From NCBI GenBank assembly GCA_043228905.1, contig JBHGNT010000011.1, forward strand, positions 13,702,001 through 13,766,000: a stretch of DNA of 64,000 nucleotides, read 5' to 3'. Source of the DNA: Azolla caroliniana (Eukaryota > Polypodiophyta). Shown piece after piece: positions 36,720 to 48,211 of this stretch (positions are counted from its first letter, which is position 1; every line of letters starts with the position of its first letter). The notes under the pieces are model-generated. The model had not been told where the DNA came from. It ran no database searches and saw only the letters and a program-made list of their open reading frames with translations. The position numbers and the translations under genes were made by a program.

Positions 36720-37170
36720 CCTTTAGACCTTGAGCATTCTGGAAGTATATAAGGTTTTTGTATCACTATACTCAATGACTTGATGAGGAGATTCTTCCAA
36801 ACCTTGCCGTTATTTCTTAAAGAAATCAACAATGGCCAAGAGTTATTTATCATGAACTTGGTCTTCATAATGTTGAATTTTTGTGAGTAAAAGCTACTTG
36901 TTGTCCGTTATCTCCTAGTTTTAATAGGACAATCCTAAAAGCAAAATCAAATGTATAAGCTTCAATTAGAAATATTTTACTTAAATTAAGATGGGCTAAA
37001 TTTGGTGCAAATGTAAATGCTCATTTAATATTAGTAAATGTCTTTTCTGCCACAATAGACGAGACAAATGGTTGATTCTATTGTGTAAGTTGTATTAGAG
37101 GCAAAGTAATCCTTGCATAGTTCTTCATGAATTTACAATAAAAATTCAGAAACCCGTTGTTGTAGATATG
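36720..37170 (-). mobile_element. Ty3/gypsy pol remnant (RNase H side)
   Basis: Minus-strand text reads GFLNFYCKFMKNYARITLPLIQLT, then NQPFV, LNLSKIFLIEAYTFDFALRIVL, then LLAIVDFFKK and LEESPHQVIEYSDTKTLY. This is the gypsy order from the end of the reverse transcriptase through the RNase H entry. There are stops throughout. Confidence 0.7.
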
Positions 37171-37731
37171 GAGTGTAAAGGCACTGTACCTAACTAATGC
37201 GAAGTATCTTTTTATAAATAACTAAAAATCGTAAACCCTAAAAAACATTGGATGTTTGCCAATCTAGCACGTTTTAAAGTTTAATTCAATCCATTAAGAA
37301 ACCATTACATGAACTGACATAGGCTAGGAAATTCTACCTAGTTGCTATCAAAACAACATTTCTCCAGCTTTGCGTAGCGATCATATTAATGATGACACGA
37401 ATATAGATTAGAGGGGCAAGAATAAGATCATAAAATGAGAATAAGAAGCTAAAAACAAGAGGGGTAATTGGACAATGCTCATATCATGATACATAAATGG
37501 TGTTGATCTCATTGATTTCAAAACAAAGATCAACCCATCATATATGTACATGGAATCAAGCATGCTAATTCTAGCATGCTTGTTAGGTCTTTACATACTC
37601 AATTTCTCTTTTACCAATTCCCATATACCAAGTCTCTTCTTTACTCAATCTACCCATATACTCAACTCTCCAATATCAATGCAGAAAGACTAATGTCTCA
37701 TATTCAAGTATACATATCCATGGCCATGACA

Positions 37732-37739
37732 CATGAAGT
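37732..37739. repeat. 8-bp target site duplication, left (copy 2)
   Basis: CATGAAGT, repeated at 38204-38211. The match extends one base further, so the exact frame of the 8 bp could be shifted by one. Confidence 0.8.
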
Positions 37740-38203
37740 GAACAATCGGCAACAGTTCGGTTCGGTTTGAGAGGGTCCAAACCAAACCATTTAAATTTGT
37801 TGAAATCTGAACCGAACTAGGAAACCATTAAACCTTTTTCAAACCGTTAAACCATTAAACCGTAAAAACCGCGGGTTCGTGGTTCGGTTTCGGTTTTCAA
37901 CTTAGGTCAAATTTTAATTTTAAATTTATAATATTTCATTATTTTAAATTTTTTAAAATTTAAAGATGTTCCTAAAATGTGAGAATAAGGTCTAAAAATG
38001 AAAAGATTGTTTAAAAACAAATTTTTAAATTTTATAAATAAATAAATAAATAAATAACCATTAAACTATTTAAACTGCGGTTTCTGATTGTTGAAAACGA
38101 ACTGAACCGTGTTAAAAAACCTAAACCTGAATCGAACCGTTAAGCCGTTAAGCCATGGTTTTCCGGTTCGGTTCGGTTCAAACCGAACAGTTGCCAATTG
38201 TTA
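37740..38203 (-). mobile_element. hAT-type non-autonomous element, copy 2
   Basis: This 464-bp relative of 3154-3622 is in inverse orientation: its left end carries the GAGAGGGT block found at the right end of copy 1. Its ends are GAACAATCGGCAAC...GTTGCCAATTGTTA, and it is flanked by an 8-bp duplication CATGAAGT (37732-37739 and 38204-38211). GGTTCGGTT-rich shoulders surround an AT-rich core. It has inserted into decayed gypsy sequence. Confidence 0.85.
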
Positions 38204-38211
38204 CATGAAGT
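38204..38211. repeat. 8-bp target site duplication, right (copy 2)
   Basis: CATGAAGT, the partner of 37732-37739. Confidence 0.8.
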
Positions 38212-38800
38212 CATTTTAGCGCTTGATGAACATGAATATCATTTTGCTCTTGTCTTTTGGAATGAACCAAGATATCATCTAGGGAGATGATTAAGAAGAT
38301 GTCAAGAAAATCTTGGAAAATATCATTAGTCATAGTTGAAAGACCATGGTACATTTGTAAGACCTAATGGCATTATCTTGTATTCAAAATGGTTGTCTCG
38401 AGTAGAAAATGTCATCTTGCACTCATTATCTATGAAAAAGGCTATATGCACCTTGTAGATCAATCTTAGTGAAATACTTAGGTCCATTCTAAGAGATTGT
38501 AGATCGAAAGTAGAGCATACCTATTGCATATGGTCATTTATTCAAAATTTATATTGTGTGACCAATCAAAGAGACCCACATTTTTCTTAACAAAGAGAAT
38601 ATGGGAAGTTGTAGGGGATTGTGTTTCGAATGAAACGCAAGATCCTCACAAATTGTAGACCGATCCCCATGGTGGCACTTTCATGTGTAGTAGATCAATA
38701 GGACAACCATAAGATTAATGTTCTAGGAATGAGATAGCTTTGACTATGTCAATTACATCTATGAGTTCTTGGTACTTCTTTCGAAGTTGAACCTTTGACT
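38212..38800 (-). mobile_element. Ty3/gypsy reverse transcriptase remnant
   Basis: Minus-strand text gives CPIDLLHMKVPPWGSVYNL, ILFVKKNVGLF, NRYALLSIYNLLEW, then HGLSTMTNDIFQDFLDIFLI and ISLDDILVHSKRQEQ. These match the ordered motifs of gypsy reverse transcriptase (PPWG.IYNLS, ILFVKKKDG, NRYPLP.ID.LL, YLDDILVFS). Stops and frameshifts show it is long dead. It is separated from its RNase H part (36.7-37.17 kb) by copy 2 of the hAT-type element and about 560 bp of other sequence. Confidence 0.8.
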
Positions 38801-40015
38801 TAATTTGAGAATCACTAAAAGGCTTTCTTATCGATATAATTAGAAACATTTCCTCCTTTTGTCCTTGCTCGCATACTCTTGCAAGCGAATAGCCCCCTAC
38901 AAGACTCTACCCTAAATTCAATCCCCCCATTTTTATCAAAGTAAAGACACATACAAAGACATATACAATCACACTCACAAAAATATATGTATAATAAACA
39001 ATACAAACATACCCACATTACCCCTTCACACCCTCAAATTATTTCATGCACGCATACATTTACATGTACATTTACATGAATGTGTTCATGTGTTCTCATG
39101 CCAACAATACACTCAAATATATCCACCAACAAACATACATATAAGTTCACACTCACGTTGATAACAAACACACATGAACATTTGCACATATACACACTTA
39201 GTGTGCCTATTGATATTCAAGTAAACTCATATCCACTTGCAAAACACTCACATATTTACCCATTCCAACACACATAATCGCTAAGTACAAACACATTATT
39301 CCCTAAGCAAAGTGTCTTAATTACAAGTGTACCAATGTGAATCAAACAAGAAGCACAAAGGAGTGCCAACTCATATGTTGACTCCCACAATCCATTATTG
39401 TCAAGCCATCTTCCTTGGTTTAGGTTCCTAGTGGTTCTGCTCTACATTTCACATGCACACTCAAATTCATGCGACAACATATATGGATTGTAGTTTTGAA
39501 ACCCAAAAATGCGGGATTGTCATTGTTAGTTCCCCATGTCTAATATGGAGATCTCATTGTACAATTTGAAGCACATCATGCCATGGACAAGAGTCTAATC
39601 TTATGACTTCTTCAATGATGAGCTCAACCAGTTTAGCCAAGATCGTCTTAAGTTTTGTGTTCTTGATAGCAAGGGGCTTGACCATCCTACATAGTTCTTT
39701 TATTAACAAGAACACCTTACTTTGTGGGATTTGTTGTAGCAAAGCCACATTAATTCTACTTCAATATGCCACTACATGATGCAAAGATCTTATTAATGTT
39801 CATAGGGAATAAATCATGGACGCACCTTCTCTGTAATATGATTTTCCTCTTGTGTCTTTGTGATATAGTGAAGTTCAGTTGCTCCGTGGGTTTTTCCCAT
39901 TTTAGGGTTTCGACGTAAAATGTGTGTACTGTGTATTTTGTTGTTTTTAGTTTTGTACTTATTTCAACATATCTTTCTCGTCCATCTACGATTCATATCC
40001 CAACAAACAGTTCAC
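38801..40015. other. intergenic, no gene seen
   Basis: It includes a stretch rich in ACACAT/ACATAC phrases (about 38945-39275). No coding signal is seen. Confidence 0.5.
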
Positions 40016-40345
40016 GACGAACCTCGGTCTTTGGATCACTGACCAGCCGAGCTTGAGGGGGAGTAAGAAATAAGGAGCTGTTCGACATGAAGTCGAACGG
40101 AGCGAAATGAACACATGAGTCGAGACCAGACCAGTCCAGACCAACTATTGGGCGACCGAAAGTTGTGTTCGAGGGGGCGTGTCGAGAGTTGAGAATCAAA
40201 CTCAACTTCCCTAGTGTGGGGAACACACCTTAGTATACTAAAGCGTGTGTAACACCCCACCTCCTAGTATATAGTAACTAGTGTATCATGGAACTTATAT
40301 ATATGAACATTGAGAACTCAAGAACCGTGCAACGAAAACAACTGC
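40016..40345 (+). repeat. possible copia 3'-end remnant in front of bS18m
   Basis: GAGCTTGAGGGGGAGTAAG at about 40049-40067 resembles the polypurine tract that precedes copia 3' LTRs. About 280 bp of LTR-like sequence follows, with a TATATATA stretch at about 40297. No partner was found. The segment lies just upstream of the bS18m leader and may contribute to its promoter. Confidence 0.3.
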
Positions 40346-40430
40346 ACACAGAGAAGTGCTTGATCTTGAAGTATCGGGCAATACTGAAGCAATCAAAGTC
40401 ATGGTAGGAACCCGAATCGAGAGCCTCATC

Positions 40431-40488
40431 AAGGCATGGCAAGGCAAGGCAAGGCAAGGCAGGGCAGGGCAGGGCAGGGCAGGGCTTG
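40431..40488 (+). repeat. pentanucleotide repeat (GGCAA)n/(GGCAG)n
   Basis: About four GGCAA units run into about five GGCAG units. It lies in the presumed 5' UTR or promoter of bS18m. Confidence 0.9.
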
Positions 40489-40594
40489 GAAAGATGGATA
40501 CCCTCCAAAAAGGGGTTTCAAAAAATTTAAGAAATAGGAATGAGAAGCAAATATTATGTCATATTTATGTTTCTGTCCCTTTGGGCAGAAGGAG

Positions 40595-40640
40595 AAGGAG
40601 ACAGAGACAGAGACAGAGACAGAGACAGAGACAGAGGAAG
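40595..40640 (+). repeat. hexanucleotide repeat (GACAGA)n in the bS18m leader
   Basis: About seven GACAGA units end 15 bases before the bS18m start codon. The repeat is open in the bS18m frame (Glu-Thr repeats) back to an ATG at 40556. Confidence 0.9.
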
Positions 40641-40654
40641 ACAGAGAACAGAGG

Positions 40655-43600
40655 ATGCTGCTGAGCCGTCGGCCTCTGCGTGTTCTCCTTGCTCTCAGGG
40701 CAGCCTCGCCGGCCTCTTCCTCTTCCTCTCCCGCGCCTACACCTCCTCCTTCAGGATTTGGTCATGGTATTGCATCAAAGCCTGCTGATGATGCTCTCAA
40801 ACTCAATCGCCCCAGGTTCATGGTGCCCCCCCGCTCCTCTGTTCTCTCCAAGGCCGAGCTCGACGCTAAGGAGGTAAAGATCTCGATCATCTTCTCTGAT
40901 TCTATATCCTCCTTTCGTCTCTTTCGTCCCTGAGGAAACAGGTTCCTGAAGAGAGATGAATGGCAATGGCATGTTAGCAACCCTTAAAAAAGAAACAGAA
41001 TTTTATATTTCTATGGCGCCTCGAACTTTTCTTTTGAAAAAATGAATTCTGGTAGTGTGTTCTTTGATGCATCTTACCTTTGGCAAGGATATATAAGTCT
41101 TACGCTAAACAATTTAGCTTTTTCCATTTCATTTTATATACTAGCTAAACGAGAGGAGGATATATAAGTCTTAAGTCTGAAAACTAGTTTTGTCTCCTCC
41201 TCTCGTCGTCCACATTTCCTTTTTCCACTAACTATAATTTAGTGTGATGAAAGTGAACATATAATAGCTTTTTTTCTCAAAATGTAAAAGGGAATTTTTG
41301 GAATTAAAACCAAATGTCTCTATACACCTGTGTTATATCTATAGTATTATGCTCTGGAAAATTCTTATGATCATTTGCTGCTCGACTACTTTAATATATT
41401 CCTTCTTTGTTTCAGGGTATTACTCCAAAGCAACTGGCACATGGGAACATTTCGGGTAAAATATATTTTCTAAATAATAGTATTGTTTGCTATTTCGAGT
41501 CTGTTGTCAAAACTAGAGATCCTCAACAATCCTTAATTTAATTGGAAGGACTGTATATGGTGGTGTGCTTCTATTGATCCTTTTTTCTCCTTGTAGTCAT
41601 ATTCCATACCTCTATTGTAAACCTGGCAGATTATGGCTTCTAGGCATTCAAGTTTCTATGGTTCTAATCTCCTTACTTACAATGAAGAATCTTTATGTCT
41701 TGAAGGAATTCTCATTCATTGGCAGGTATTCCTTTAAAGGATCCTCTGAAATTCCAAAGCTCATAGTTGTAGCCTTTGATATGTGTAAGGAATTATGTTA
41801 CCTTATAGTCTTTTTCTAACCCAAAATACATGTCACCTGGATTTCCAAATATGTTAGTGATTTTATTTTGAGATTTCCTTATAATGTGATTATTGAAAAT
41901 ATTCCGAACATTACTGGTGGCAGTGCAACTTGTAAATCTGGCTGGCCATCGTGGTGGGACCTTTTCATGGAATAATAAATGTCATAGAGATCTTAGATTG
42001 TGTAGATTTGGAGATAAGTTATTGTCCACTGACAAACCCATTCAAATTTGGGTTGAGTTTCTATAAAAAAACTTACTGTTGAAATAAAATTAGCATTCCA
42101 TGGAGAGATCTGTGAAAAGGAACTTAACATGTTTTTTATTTCATGCTCAATGTCTAATTTCTACCAGGGTCCATCATACCAGATATTGTTACAGAAATGG
42201 AGACTCCTTCTAGAATCAACATCACTTGTTTGATATAGATCCATTGGAGGAGCCCTTTTATTTATATGCTTCAAGGAAGACTCATAGCCTGAAATAAATT
42301 CATAATTCTGTGAATAGGGAAGATAATTTCATGATCCAAGGTTGAGATGTTCAATGCATGAAGTTGAGATGTGACTTTATTACAGAAAATTGTGAATTTT
42401 GGGGATTAATATTAGAAATATTGAGAATCAAGTAGATAGGTATATAGAGTTACAACTGCAGAGATGGATATATGAAAACAGAATTTCTATTACATATGAG
42501 AGTAGTTCAAAAATGGTAGTTTTCCCATGCGCTCACACCTTAGAGCTTAGATAGGATATGGACCGGCTCACTACAAAATTAGTGGGGACTAATGATCAAT
42601 CTGACCACTGTGTGAGAAAAGTGACTTATAATCTATGTTTGGTCTTAGTATAAATGTGCAAGTCAGTTGACAGTAGTGGAGATATTCCTTTTCTGTCAAC
42701 TGACTTGTCATTTAATATGACCCAACTCCCTAGGTACAGGCTAGTGCTAGATAATACTTATCTTGAAGTCAATGACGCATACTTCAAGACTAAGTACATC
42801 GTAACTTGCCCACAAAATATTCTAGCTGACTTGATTAGCCAATCCTTTTATCTATTTCTCTCTTTCCTAAATATATTGTGTCCTACGCATCTACGGTTTC
42901 CTAGATTAACACCTTATCGACCCATATGGTCGAGTTGCACACTAGCCGCTCCTCATTTGGGGCGCTATCACAAAATGTGCACTCTAAGAGCACATATGGG
43001 GATAGATTTACAACTTGGGGCTGATCATTGATTATATCTAACACGCCCCCTCAATGATCAACCCATTGAGTTCACTTGGAATTGGGCCAACACCTAGTCG
43101 TCGAAGGTGTTGTTGCAACTGTTCTGCTCCAAGCGCCTTTGTGAAGATATCTGCAGCATTTTCTGATGTTGGACAGTACTCAAGCTCCACAATCTCATCA
43201 TTTATTAGCTCCCGCACATAGTGATACTGAATCTCTATGTGTTTAGTACGTGCATGAAATACGGGGTTCTTGGCAATGGCCATGCAACTCTGATTGTCAC
43301 ACCTCAATACCGTTGCCGTCCTTATTGGGACTGCCACATCCATAAGGATTCTTCTTAGCCAAACTACCTCGCATGCCGCTATGCATGCTGCTTTGTATTC
43401 TGCCTCCGTTGAAGATAGTGCCACTGTTGGTTGTTTTTTACTACTCCATGAAACAGCTCCAGATCCTATTGAAAAACAATATCCAGAAACTGATTTTCTG
43501 GAATCACTATCTCCAGCCCAATCGGAGTCGCAATATCCACTAAGTTGGTCAATTGTTGGCTTGTAGAAGATTCCATAATTTAAAGTACCCACAATGTACT

Positions 43601-46600
43601 TTAATACACGTAGGGCAGCTTTCCAATGAGTCTCCTTCGGCTTGTTGCTGAATCGACTCACCACATTGACTGCAAAACAAATATCCGGCCTAGTGTTGCA
43701 TAGGAAAATTAGACTTCCTACTAGTTGTCTATACTTCCTTATGTCAACCATTGGTGATGAGTCTTCTTGGGATAGCTTGCAGTTTGACTCCATTGGAGTC
43801 GACTTCGACTTGCTGTCCATCATCCCGAAGGTCTTCAAGATCTCTGTTGCATACTTTCTTTGTGACATGAAGATGCCGACCGAGGTTTGCCAAACCTCAA
43901 TTCCAAGGAAGTAGTGTAGAATCCCCAAGTCTGTCATTTCAAACTCAGTTTTCAAACACTCTTGTGTTTGGCCAATGCACTCTTCATGGTCACCAGTAAG
44001 TACTAGATCATCCACGTAAATGATAATGATGACTTGTTTCCCGTCCTTCATTTTGACATACATACTTGCATCCGAAGCACATTGCTTAAAGTCGATTGAT
44101 CGTAAGAAGCTGTCTATCCTCTTGTTCCAAGCTCTTGGTGCTTGCTTTAGACCATATAGTGCCTTCTTCAGCTTGCAAACTTTGTTTTCTGAATTCGGTA
44201 TCTCAAACCCCGGTGGTTGTGTCACATATACCTCCTCCTTGAGATGCCCATTCAGAAATGCTGATTTGACATCCATTTGATAAATCGGCCATCCTCTTGA
44301 AGCAGCCAACGCTATGACCATTCGAATTGTTGTCATGCGAGCTGTCGGGGCAAATGTTTCTTGTACATCGAACCCTTCAATTTGGGAGTATCCTTGCGCT
44401 ACTAGCCTGGCCTTGAATTTCTCCAAAGAGCCATCAGCTTTATACTTTACTTTCCATACCCACTTCGTGCCTATCACCTTCTTCTTTGTTGGCCTCTCTA
44501 CCAACTCCCATGTGTCATTTTTCATGATGCTATCATATTCTGATATCATCTCCTCTTTCCACTTCGGGTCGGCCATAGCTTCCTCCACCGAGGTCGGCTT
44601 ACTCACTGAGCCTATGATGTCCACCATCAGAGCCATGTTGACAATGTGGTCAGAGGTTCTTCCTTGCTCCTGTATTCTTCTTGATCTTCGTAATCCATTA
44701 GTTGAAGTTTCAGGAAACTCAACTTTAGGAGTATGATCATTGAAGAGTTGTTGAGCCCACTTAGGTATTTTCTTTACATGTGGGACTGGCATAGGCTGAA
44801 CTAGTGAACCATTACCATCAGATGGTTCAGCTTCCTTTTTTGGATAATGGGTCGGGATTGGGTAAAATACTTCTTCAGTTGATGAGATAACTTGAGAATC
44901 GTTGTTCTCAGCTAGCTGTGGTTGTTCCTCATCGAACACCACATCGCGGCTTGTCAATATCTTTCTTGCCTCTGGATCGTAGAGTCGATAGGCCTTTGAC
45001 TCTTCACTATATCCGAGAAAGATACAGTTTTTGCTTTTAGCATCCAACTTCTTTCTGCTCACATCTGGAATATGTGCGTAGCACATACACCCAAAGGTTC
45101 TGAAGTGCAGCACTGAAGGTTTCTTGCCTGAATAAGCTTCTTGGGGTGTTTTCCCTTGAAGTGCCTTCGTGTAGCTCCGATTGAGGATGTAAACTGCTGT
45201 GTTCACTGCTTCAGCCCAGAATGGGTCGGGCAGCGCTTGTGCCTTCAACATACACCTAGCCATCTCGACAACTGTTCAATTTCGACGTTCGACAACGCCA
45301 TTTTGTTGTGGGGTGTAGGCAGTTGTAAGTTGGCGCTTAATTCCATGCTCTTTGCAATACTCACAGAATTCGATTGATAAGAATTCTCCACCTCGATCAG
45401 AGCGTAGCTCCTTCACTAACTTTCCAGACTCTCGCTTGACAAACTTATGCCATCTTTTGAAGATTTTAAAAGCTTCAGCCTTCTCCCGAAGGAAGTAAAC
45501 TCACATCTTTCTGCTGAAGTCGTCGACTATTAGCATATAGTAGAGAGATCCACCCATTGCAGGAGTCACCATTTTTCTAGAGAGGTCAATGTGTATTAGC
45601 TGTAGAGGAGTCTTTGCCCGATTTTGACTCTCTTTTGGAATGGCTGATCTTTGATGCTTGCCCATCATACAAGCATCACAAACATGACTTAAGTCAGATA
45701 GGGTTGGCAACCCAACTACCATATTCGACTTCTTCATCTCCTTCAACACAGCAACGTTGAGATGCCCAAATCTCTCATGCCATTGCTTTGTGTTGGTACT
45801 TGTGCTGTGGTCAGTAGAAATGGTAAACGCGCTCAGCTCATAGAGATTGTTGCGCCTCACCCCTATTCCTACAACCTTGCCAGCAGAATCTGTTATTTTT
45901 GCACCCGACTTCTTGAATCGAACATCAAGACCCTTGTCAGTCAGTGCAGAAATGGACAGTAGATTCTTCTTCAGATCTGGCACGTACAACACTTGAGAGA
46001 GATGCTTTGTCCCACCGGTCGTTGCTTTGAGGGAGACGGTTCCGGTTCCTTTGGCCGGACATCGAGCATTGTTCCCGACCACAACATTGATGGGCTCTTG
46101 TAGAGGTGTCCAAGAACTGTACCAGTCACGATTACTGGTCATATGTCGGGATGCTCCACTATCGAGAATCCAAGACTCATCAACAACTTGAGTGTCAACT
46201 GAAGAACACACTTCTTCAGTTGCGACCCATAACTCAAGTTCATCTACGACATTGTTAGCGGACTCGGGCTCTCTCCAAGAAGTCTTATTAGAACCATTCT
46301 TCTCATCCGCCATCTTCTTTCGACAATTCTTGATTGTGTGACCCTTCTTGTCACAGTAGAAACACGATCCATTGAACTTCTTCTTCTTCGGTATCCTATT
46401 CGCATTGTTTGAATTGGATACCCCTTCACCCTTAGTCCTAGAGACAAATGCTGAATCTTCCCTTTCTTCTCTTGTCTTCAGCCGAATCTCCTCTTCAAGC
46501 AGCATTGCACTTAGTTCATCAAATTTTAAAGGAGTGGGTCGAACCTGAGTGTTCAATGCTGTCACAATGCCATCATACTTGAAAGGAAGTACTCGAATGC

Positions 46601-48161
46601 ACCGACGAGCCATATCCTCTTGAGAGACGACTACTCCAACAGCCGCCAGCTGATCTTGAAGATCCTTAATCCTTTTTACAAAGGATTCTACTTTCTCTCC
46701 ATCAGCGAGCTTCTCTGTAGCAAGCTGATTTTCGAGGTTTTGTATCCTTGTATAGTTTCTGGTCTCATACTGGCTGGCCAATATGCTCCAAGCTTCATGT
46801 GCCCTAGTTGTATGTTGCACTAGTGTTAGTACGGAGTCACATACACCAGTGACTATGGTACATAGCGCATCAGCATTCCTTCTCTTCCAGGCTCGAAGTA
46901 GATCAGCATTTGGAGGAATTGATGTGGTAGGGTGTGCAGGGTCAAAGGTTGCCATGGGCTCAGGGTCTCCCCCTGTGGGTCCCATGATTGTTTCCAACAA
47001 CTCGTAGGAATCCAAAATGGCAGACATTTTGAACTTCCATAGAGTGTAGTTGGTTCCATCTAGCTTTCCATCAGACAATGGAGGTGGGCGAATGCGCAAT
47101 GGAGCAGCTGCAACATTCGTGGACAAGGCCATTGATACTCTGTCTCTGTCTCTCTCTCTCTCTATTTCTCTCTGTTGCTAGACAGCAACTACCCGTATAT
47201 ACCTAATCTAGATCAACCTCTTCGCTCTGATACCATATTAGAAATATTGAGAATCGAGTAGATAGGTATATAGAGTTACAACTGCAGAGATGGATATATG
47301 AAAACAGAATTTCTATTACATATGAGAGTAGTTCAAAAATGGTAGTTTTCCCATGCGCTCACACCTTAGAGCTTAGATAGGATATGGACCGGCTCACTAC
47401 AAAATTAGTGGGGACTAATGATCAATCTGACCACTGTGTGAGAAAAGTGACTTATAATCTATGTTTGGTCTTAGTATAAATGTGCAAGTCAGTTGACAGT
47501 AGTGGAGATATTCCTTTTCTGTCAACTGACTTGTCATTTAATATGACCCAACTCCCTAGGTACAGGCTAGTGCTAGATAATACTTATCTTGAAGTCAATG
47601 ACGCATACTTCAAGACTAAGTACATCGTAACTTGCCCACAAAATATTCTAGCTGACTTGATTAGCCAATCCTTTTATCTATTTCTCTCTTTCCTAAATAT
47701 ATTGTGTCCTACGCATCTACGGTTTCCTAGATTAACACCTTATCGACCCATATGGTCGAGTTGCACACTAGCCGCTCCTCATTTGGGGCGCTATCACAAA
47801 ATGTGCACTCTAAGAGCACATATGGGGATAGATTTACAACTTGGGGCTGATCATTGATTATATCTAACAATTAATACTGTGAAGATGAAATAGGAAAAAG
47901 CAAAGATAATGAAATGATTTGGAAGATTACCGATTAGCCAGCTTTAGTATTGTAAAGGAACCCTGGGACCGTAAGGTGCAAGTTGCACCAATTTGTTTGC
48001 TTCCCTCTAGAGGTTTGGAACCGTAGAGGCTTGACAGTTTGCAATAGCACTAAGATGGCTAGTGGTTTATACTATGTATATTCTAATTGTACTGAATCGC
48101 CTGAAATAGTGTTCAACTGAGTTCGATGTCAGATATATCCTTCTGTTGTCTCCCCCTCCCT

Positions 48162-48211
<50 letters not shown>

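Larger units (their letters stand above)
42410..47869 (-). mobile_element. young full-length Ty1/copia retrotransposon in bS18m intron 2
   Basis: A 5460-bp element with two 634-bp LTRs, a 5-bp target duplication ATTAA (42405-42409 and 47870-47874), a tRNA-Met-type primer-binding site, a polypurine tract and one long gag-pol frame on the minus strand. The order protease, integrase, reverse transcriptase, RNase H marks it as copia. Only one difference was noticed between the LTRs. Two in-frame stops inside integrase make this copy non-autonomous. Confidence 0.96.

Noticed and set aside
40278-40508. Ala-Leu-Pro-Cys repeat frame on the minus strand
   Set aside because: It is translation of the GGCAA/GGCAG repeat.
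42654-43031. 125-codon frame, identical at 47480-47857, as a duplicated gene
   Set aside because: Both lie in the copia LTRs, opposite to the gag-pol strand, with no domain; the identity only reflects LTR identity.
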